This document shows, piece by piece, positions 44,343-48,881 of a stretch of DNA of 48,881 bases. The notes under the pieces are model-generated. The model ran no database searches, was not told where the DNA came from, and was given only the letters and a program-made list of their open reading frames with translations. The translations under genes and the position numbers were made by a program. Numbering within the stretch: the stretch's first letter is position 1; each line of letters begins with the position of its first letter. Source of the stretch: an uncultured Gammaproteobacteria bacterium (GTDB lineage: Bacteria; Pseudomonadota; Gammaproteobacteria; Arenicellales; Poriferihabitantaceae); contig CALKKV010000015.1 in NCBI GenBank assembly GCA_937992195.1, forward strand, positions 1 to 48,881, read 5' to 3'.

Positions 44343-46013
44343 ATGATTAGTAAGACTGCTTTCGTCAATGGTACGGTGATAACCATTAGGCCGGATAATA
44401 TGATCGCAGAGGCTGTTTTTGTTTGCGACAAAGAAATACTTGCAGTGGGGAGCAATGCTGATATTGATCAATATATTGACGATGCTACCCAAGTGATCGA
44501 TCTGCAAGGGCATACCATGTTGCCCGGTTTTATCGACGCGCACAATCACTTGACTCATCAGGGCGCGGCGCTGGGCTCTGTCGATTTTTCTTATCCTAAT
44601 GTGTCTTCGATCGCAGATTTGCGTCGACAGGTTGAGAAAGCTGCATCTGAATTAGCTCCAGGGCAATGGATACGAGGCTGGGGATTGAACCACGAGAAAT
44701 TTTCGGAAGGTCGCGAGCCAAACAGATTTGATATTGACGATATATCGCCAGATCACCCTGTGTGTGCGGTGCATATTAGCGGGCATAATGTTTTAGTGAA
44801 CACTCTCGCTTTACAGCTAGCCGGAGTCACTAAGTCTACCAAGGATCCTGATGGCGGTATGTTCTCCAGAGCAGAAGACGGAGAAATTACTGGATTCGTG
44901 TACGATAGCGCGCAACAGATGGTAATACCAACCAGCGTAAAGGTTGGACATCATGGACCAGATATTGGATATGATGTCTCGCTTGATGAGCTGGTGGAAG
45001 ATATCGATCGCGCTTGTAAAGCGTATATTGCGGTGGGCATAACTTCGGTGGTCGATCCCCAGGTAACAACCCGAGAAATGCCCGGATACATGGCAGCTCG
45101 AAAACAAGGAAAGCTAACCGTAAAAACCACCTGCATGTATTTATCTAATCATCAGGATGCGATTAATGAGCTAGGGATTACGGATCGGATTGGGGATGAT
45201 AGCTTATCCATCGGCCCGATGAAGTATTACTGTGATGGGGCTTTGACCGGTGGAACCGCTTTGTTTTATCCCGATGAACCTCAGGTAGAGGCCAAGTGTA
45301 AATGTAATCAATCGGCGGGTCGCGGATATACCTACTGGCCGGATATTGATGCGTTTAAGGAAGCTTTGATTGATACCCATGCAAAGGGACTGCAGTTTGG
45401 TGTTCATACCCAGGGGGATATGGCTTTAGATATCGTGCTTGATGCGATTGATGAAGCGCAACGTAGAGTTCCTCGACCAGAGGCACGGCACCGAATAGAG
45501 CATTGTCATGGTGCCACCAGTGATCAAATAAAACGAATCAAGGCATTGAATATTATTCCGATCACGCAACCGGGACAAGTTGCGGAATCCGGAGACGATC
45601 TCATAGAAGTCTATGGATCTAAACGTGCGTTGCGTTTTTGCCCATTAAAAGAAATGCGTGATCAAGGGATACCAGCTGTAGTTAGCACAGACGCTTTTGT
45701 TCAGTCATACAAACCATTCGATGCAATCGCCGCAGCGGTAAATCGGATAAGCGATAACGGTACCGATATGGGGGCAGGTCAGCGCATTGATTTACTAGAC
45801 GCAATCAGGGCATACACTCTGGATGCTGCTTATTCGACTTATCACGAGACGCGAAAGGGTTCAATCGAACCTGGCAAAGCAGCGGATTTGGTCGTGGTTG
45901 CTGGAGATTTACTGTCGGTAAAGGATAGTGATCTCGCCAGTCAGGTTGTCAATATGACGATCATCAATGGCAAGATTGTTTACACCCGCGAAGAAGCCAT
46001 TGACCCTGTTTGA
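44343..46013 (+). CDS. YtcJ-like amidohydrolase
   Basis: A 556-residue metal-dependent amidohydrolase. Signatures: N-terminal DLQGHTMLPGFIDAHNHLTH (metal His pair), internal GWGLNHEKF, VHTQGDMALDIVLDAID (His ligand), HRIEHCHG and the C-terminal GSIEPGKAADLVVVAGD. YtcJ-like enzymes hydrolyse amides, N-acyl or cyclic substrates; the substrate is not known here. It starts 17 bases after the DUF58 stop, so it may ride on that operon. The AEC transporter gene follows almost at once, which hints at import or export of its substrate or product. Confidence 0.85.
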   Translation: MISKTAFVNGTVITIRPDNMIAEAVFVCDKEILAVGSNADIDQYIDDATQVIDLQGHTMLPGFIDAHNHLTHQGAALGSVDFSYPNVSSIADLRRQVEKAASELAPGQWIRGWGLNHEKFSEGREPNRFDIDDISPDHPVCAVHISGHNVLVNTLALQLAGVTKSTKDPDGGMFSRAEDGEITGFVYDSAQQMVIPTSVKVGHHGPDIGYDVSLDELVEDIDRACKAYIAVGITSVVDPQVTTREMPGYMAARKQGKLTVKTTCMYLSNHQDAINELGITDRIGDDSLSIGPMKYYCDGALTGGTALFYPDEPQVEAKCKCNQSAGRGYTYWPDIDAFKEALIDTHAKGLQFGVHTQGDMALDIVLDAIDEAQRRVPRPEARHRIEHCHGATSDQIKRIKALNIIPITQPGQVAESGDDLIEVYGSKRALRFCPLKEMRDQGIPAVVSTDAFVQSYKPFDAIAAAVNRISDNGTDMGAGQRIDLLDAIRAYTLDAAYSTYHETRKGSIEPGKAADLVVVAGDLLSVKDSDLASQVVNMTIINGKIVYTREEAIDPV

Positions 46014-46040
46014 ATTTTCTTTTAATTGCTTGGGGTTAGT

Positions 46041-46976
46041 TTGATTTCAATCTTATTACAGGTAATGCCGTTCTTCGCGCTGATCGGTCTTGGCTATGGT
46101 TCGGTAAGGGTCGGATTTGTATCTAAACAAGCGATTGCAAATCTGACGCAGTTTGTCTTTTATTTTGCTCTTTCGGCAATGATATTTGAATTTGTGTCAA
46201 AACTGCCGATAGAGGAAATATTTGATGTCGAAGTAGTGATCGCTTATGCCGTAGCCAGCATCTTGGTTTATGCAATAGTTTTCGCCATTGCGCAGTTTAG
46301 AAAATGCAGCTTTAGCGAGTCGTCTGTTGAAGCGCAATGCGCGGTCATTGGTAATTTAGGTTTTCTCGGGCTGCCAATGTTAATTGCTGTGTTTGGAGAA
46401 CGGGCTGTTGCGCCGTTGCTTTTGATACTGACAGTAGATTTAGTGCTTTTTGGTAGCATCATCGTAGCGGCGATTGCAGGAAGCCGCAGGGACCAGGCCT
46501 CTGCAGGGATTGGCACGACGATTGTGATGGGTTTACTAAAGAATCCGATGATTATGTCGATCGTTGCCGGATTACTGTGGTCTATATCGGCATTACCGAC
46601 GTTTGAGGTCACCTCAAACTTTCTTATAATTTTAGGAGCTGCAGCTACGCCATGCGCATTATTTGCAATTGGGGGTTCTCTCGTCGAGCGTTCGGCAGAG
46701 CGTTTGCATATTGCGGTTTGGTTGTCTTTTGCCAAACTTGTAATGCACCCACTTGCTGTTTGCGTCTCAGCCCTGTTTATTTTTGAGGTCGATCGATTCT
46801 TCGCAGGAATCATGATTGTTTCCTCCGCGATACCGGTAGCTGGGAACGTTTATATTATTGCACAACATTATGATGTCGCCCCACAACGGGCATCGGCAGC
46901 GGTGCTGGTGTCAACTATTTTAAGTGTGGTTTCTTTGACGTTTGTTTTGACTTTAGTTTCTAACAATATAATTTAA
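46041..46976 (+). CDS. AEC family transporter
   Basis: A membrane protein of about 311 residues with ten predicted helices in the AEC (auxin efflux carrier-type) layout. The start is taken at TTG 46041 (MISILLQVMPFFALIGLGYG), since this gives the normal AEC N-terminus and GGGG lies just before it; a start at 46026 is possible. Conserved parts include CAVIGNLGFLGLPML and the late PVAGNVYIIAQHYD. AEC proteins usually carry dicarboxylates or related acids. It lies 12-28 bases after the amidohydrolase gene, so they share a transcript. Confidence 0.82.
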   Translation: MISILLQVMPFFALIGLGYGSVRVGFVSKQAIANLTQFVFYFALSAMIFEFVSKLPIEEIFDVEVVIAYAVASILVYAIVFAIAQFRKCSFSESSVEAQCAVIGNLGFLGLPMLIAVFGERAVAPLLLILTVDLVLFGSIIVAAIAGSRRDQASAGIGTTIVMGLLKNPMIMSIVAGLLWSISALPTFEVTSNFLIILGAAATPCALFAIGGSLVERSAERLHIAVWLSFAKLVMHPLAVCVSALFIFEVDRFFAGIMIVSSAIPVAGNVYIIAQHYDVAPQRASAAVLVSTILSVVSLTFVLTLVSNNII

Positions 46977-46983
46977 CGAGCGG

Positions 46984-47739
46984 TTGAAAAGTTTAATACA
47001 GAAAATTACTTTTGTTGCTTCTCTTGCACTAGTTGGAACTGGGCAGTCGAATGCTGGCGAGTCTGGAATTGAGGTCATGTTGGTTTCAGGTCATGTTTCT
47101 AGTCCGCAGAATAAACCGAACACAGTGGGTGCGATTTCTTATTCCGGCGTGGAAGAATATCGCTTTAATGATCGATTGTTAGAGTTGTTTGAATTCGATG
47201 AAAATCAGATTGCCGGGGTTCGGTACCAGCTGATATATGCAACTGAAAATATAGAGCTGAGGGAGCGATCGAATCTGGCGAATCGGCAGAAACCGGATCT
47301 ATTTATTGAAATTCACCATGACTCTGCGCGTGAATCTGACAGACTAAAGGCGAACGAAGCTGGATCGGATAGCGACATCTGGAATCGAATCAAAGGTTTT
47401 TCAGTTCATTATTCCACTGATAGTCATAACGCTGAAGACAGTAAGCGGTTCGCTACGATACTTGGTCAAGAGATGTCAAACTCAGGGTTTCAACCCAACA
47501 GTTATCTTGCGGAAACAATGGGTATGCAAGTAGTTGATCAAAAGCTCGCGTTGTATAACCGTATTCGTCCCCATGGACTCTATATCTTGCGTGCGATTCG
47601 TGTTCCTTTAGTGGTGCTAGAGGTCGGAAATATTGCAAATCCTAACGAGGAAGAGGAGATATCTTCGGCTGTCGTGCAACAAAATGTCGTCGACACGATT
47701 AGGTTAGCAATTTCTCGTTATGTTTCTGAAATAAATTGA
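46984..47739 (+). CDS. Secreted N-acetylmuramoyl-L-alanine amidase-like protein
   Basis: A 251-residue protein starting at TTG with a signal peptide (FVASLALVGTGQSNAG). It matches Amidase_3: the zinc-ligand candidates are H37 (LVSGHV), E58 (GVEEYRFN) and H110 (FIEIHHD), with the catalytic Glu in LVVLEVGNIA. The family cuts peptidoglycan stem peptides from the sugar chain. Details such as the short H-loop and long insertion (about 118-140) are unusual, so the real substrate may differ. It begins 8 bases past the AEC stop. Confidence 0.75.
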   Translation: MKSLIQKITFVASLALVGTGQSNAGESGIEVMLVSGHVSSPQNKPNTVGAISYSGVEEYRFNDRLLELFEFDENQIAGVRYQLIYATENIELRERSNLANRQKPDLFIEIHHDSARESDRLKANEAGSDSDIWNRIKGFSVHYSTDSHNAEDSKRFATILGQEMSNSGFQPNSYLAETMGMQVVDQKLALYNRIRPHGLYILRAIRVPLVVLEVGNIANPNEEEEISSAVVQQNVVDTIRLAISRYVSEIN

Positions 47740-47800
47740 TTGCAATCTCCTGCTACAATAAATCCATTGTTATCCCTATTGCTTTAACGACCGTCATAAA

Positions 47801-48589
47801 ATGACCTCAGCATCGACAATCCAAATTGAAAATCTACCTTTTGACTTGGATAGAGGTATTGCGGCGCGAGCGACCGTAGGATTAATTGTGCTTGCAACAG
47901 ATTACACTATTGAATATGAATGGCGGCAGATATTTCAGCTTTTTGACGGTGTCGCGCTGTATCAGAGTCGGATTTTAAATGATGATGTTGTCACGCCAGA
48001 AACACTGCGTGCAATGGAGCCCAGAATCACCACATGTACCGAAGTGATTACGCCAGGTACGCCGCTAGATGTGGTGGCATATGGTTGCACCTCTGCGTCT
48101 ATGGCGATTGGTGAGGAAACAGTATTTAAGAATATTCATAGTGCTGAACCTACTGCAAAATGTACGACACCCGTGACTGCTGCATTTGCTGCGTTTGACG
48201 CATTTTCGGCAAAACGTATAGGAATCTTGACACCTTATAGCGCTGATGTTAACAAAATTGTAGCTAAATATATAACTGATCGCGGCTACACTGTTCCAGT
48301 ATTTGGCTCTTTTAATGAAGAACGCGATTCCATCGTTTCGAGAATAACGCCAGTGTCTATTGAAAAGGGAGTGAGGGAGATTATTAAACATGCTGAAGTA
48401 GATGCGATATTTGTTTCATGCACTTCCGTGCGGCTGGTGGAAGCGTGTCAGGAGTTGGAAGAGAGTTTAGGGATTCCGCTGACTTCTTCGAATCATGCGA
48501 TGGCATGGCATGCATTGCGATTGGCAGATATAGACGATCGTTGCCCACAATTAGGGTCTTTGTATGATCTGCCAATTTCGTCAGTTTGA
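47801..48589 (+). CDS. Asp/Glu racemase-superfamily enzyme (EutA/maleate isomerase-like)
   Basis: A 262-residue enzyme. It has the two catalytic-type Cys of the superfamily, one in VVAYGCTSASMAIG and one in AIFVSCTSVRLVEA, with GILTPYSADVNKIV between. This pattern fits maleate isomerase, arylmalonate decarboxylase and EutA-type proteins. EutA proteins act in ectoine use, but no other ectoine genes are in view, so the substrate is open. It is a monocistronic cytoplasmic enzyme, about 60 bases past the amidase gene. Confidence 0.8.
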   Translation: MTSASTIQIENLPFDLDRGIAARATVGLIVLATDYTIEYEWRQIFQLFDGVALYQSRILNDDVVTPETLRAMEPRITTCTEVITPGTPLDVVAYGCTSASMAIGEETVFKNIHSAEPTAKCTTPVTAAFAAFDAFSAKRIGILTPYSADVNKIVAKYITDRGYTVPVFGSFNEERDSIVSRITPVSIEKGVREIIKHAEVDAIFVSCTSVRLVEACQELEESLGIPLTSSNHAMAWHALRLADIDDRCPQLGSLYDLPISSV

Positions 48590-48645
48590 TTTTTGAGGTC
48601 TCGCGGTTCTTACTACTACTATAAGAGACTAATTCCCAAGTTAAA

Positions 48646-48881
48646 ATGGATAGAAATCATCAAAAATTAGATTCGATTGTCGCTGAAGCAAGAGACGCCC
48701 ATGATCAGAGAGAGCAGGGTTATCGTCAAAAAGCACTAAAAATGTATCCCCATGTTTGTGGCCGCTGCGCTCGTAGCTTTGAACGGGAAAACCTATATGA
48801 ACTAACGGTTCATCACCGTAATCACGATCATGACGACAATCCGGAGGACGGCAGCAACTGGGAGCTGCTTTGTGTCTATTG
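48646..48881 (+). CDS. yajD: YajD-like HNH nuclease (truncated by window end)
   Basis: The first 78 codons of a YajD-type protein. From ATG 48646 it reads MDRNHQKLDSIVAEARDAHDQRE and then shows the HNH parts: CGRCARSF (zinc Cys), LTVHHRNHDHDDNPEDG and ELLCVYC at the window edge. YajD is a small HNH-endonuclease-fold protein, common in Gammaproteobacteria, of unproven function. The full length is usually about 115 residues, so about 35 are missing. Stops upstream are clear, so this is the true start. Confidence 0.85.
   Translation, partial: MDRNHQKLDSIVAEARDAHDQREQGYRQKALKMYPHVCGRCARSFERENLYELTVHHRNHDHDDNPEDGSNWELLCVY

Noticed and set aside
1..48881. tRNA, rRNA, CRISPR arrays and insertion sequences
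   Set aside because: No cloverleaf-type arms with a GTTCGA-type loop, no regular repeat-spacer array and no transposase-like frame were seen on reading both strands.

Overview
The window looks like a chromosomal segment of a Gammaproteobacterium, probably marine or aquatic. This rests on protein families: SymE and YajD relatives, an SfcA-type malic enzyme, DUF2288, a PilV-PilW-PilX-PilE minor-pilin order, and a MoxR/DUF58/SpoIIM/RDD membrane operon. Base composition is moderate, ATG starts dominate with some TTG and GTG, and most genes are tightly packed. No tRNA, rRNA, CRISPR array or recognisable insertion sequence was seen. The placement below class level is a guess.

Layout. Bases 1-2944 are a gene-poor accessory stretch. 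It holds an ORF remnant, a SymE-like toxin gene with a candidate antisense RNA beside it, a small lipoprotein gene, and a second lipoprotein gene broken by a frameshift at its lipobox. Bases 2945-6225 encode a membrane-anchored three-haem cytochrome c, a YiiX-like papain-fold hydrolase and a TraB/GumN protein. Bases 6357-9887 (minus) hold a lipoprotein, a DUF2238 membrane protein, a thioredoxin-fold protein and NAD-malic enzyme. Bases 10111-13168 hold an OsmC protein, an L-threonine-dehydrogenase-like epimerase and a DUF3179 protein. Bases 13169-15514 are sparse: one orphan 118-residue protein, a DoxX protein and several strong orphan hairpins. Bases 15515-16964 encode a small membrane protein, a rhodanese and a DinB-like protein.

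Bases 17008-19675 (minus) form a tailoring-type cluster: phosphopantetheinyl transferase, sulfotransferase and FkbM methyltransferase. Bases 20436-26759 suggest amine metabolism or transport: a PotD-like binding protein overlapping a ClC-type channel/transporter gene, then a Rieske oxygenase divergent from a flavin amine oxidase, then a variant metallophosphoesterase. Bases 26977-28162 hold a Tat-type TlpA-like protein and an isoprenylcysteine-methyltransferase-like protein. Bases 28303-31189 (minus) are the pilin operon pilV-pilW-pilX-pilE without a pilY1. Bases 31345-36462 include a class III aminotransferase operon, DUF2288 and a class V aminotransferase.

Bases 36666-44325 are the most cohesive unit. 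They encode two small multi-pass proteins (one RDD), SpoIIM, DUF4129, DUF4350, a MoxR ATPase and DUF58, with several start/stop overlaps. The likely picture is a MoxR chaperone ATPase working with a DUF58 adaptor on a membrane assembly. The end of the window holds a YtcJ-like amidohydrolase, an AEC transporter, a secreted cell-wall amidase, an Asp/Glu-racemase-superfamily enzyme and the first part of yajD.

No wholly new system can be proved by reading alone. The best candidates for a second look are the PotD-like/ClC overlap with a ClC lacking the gating glutamate, the metallophosphoesterase lacking its DxH motif, the orphan structured region near 14.9-15.0 kb, and the SymE locus with a putative antisense RNA.
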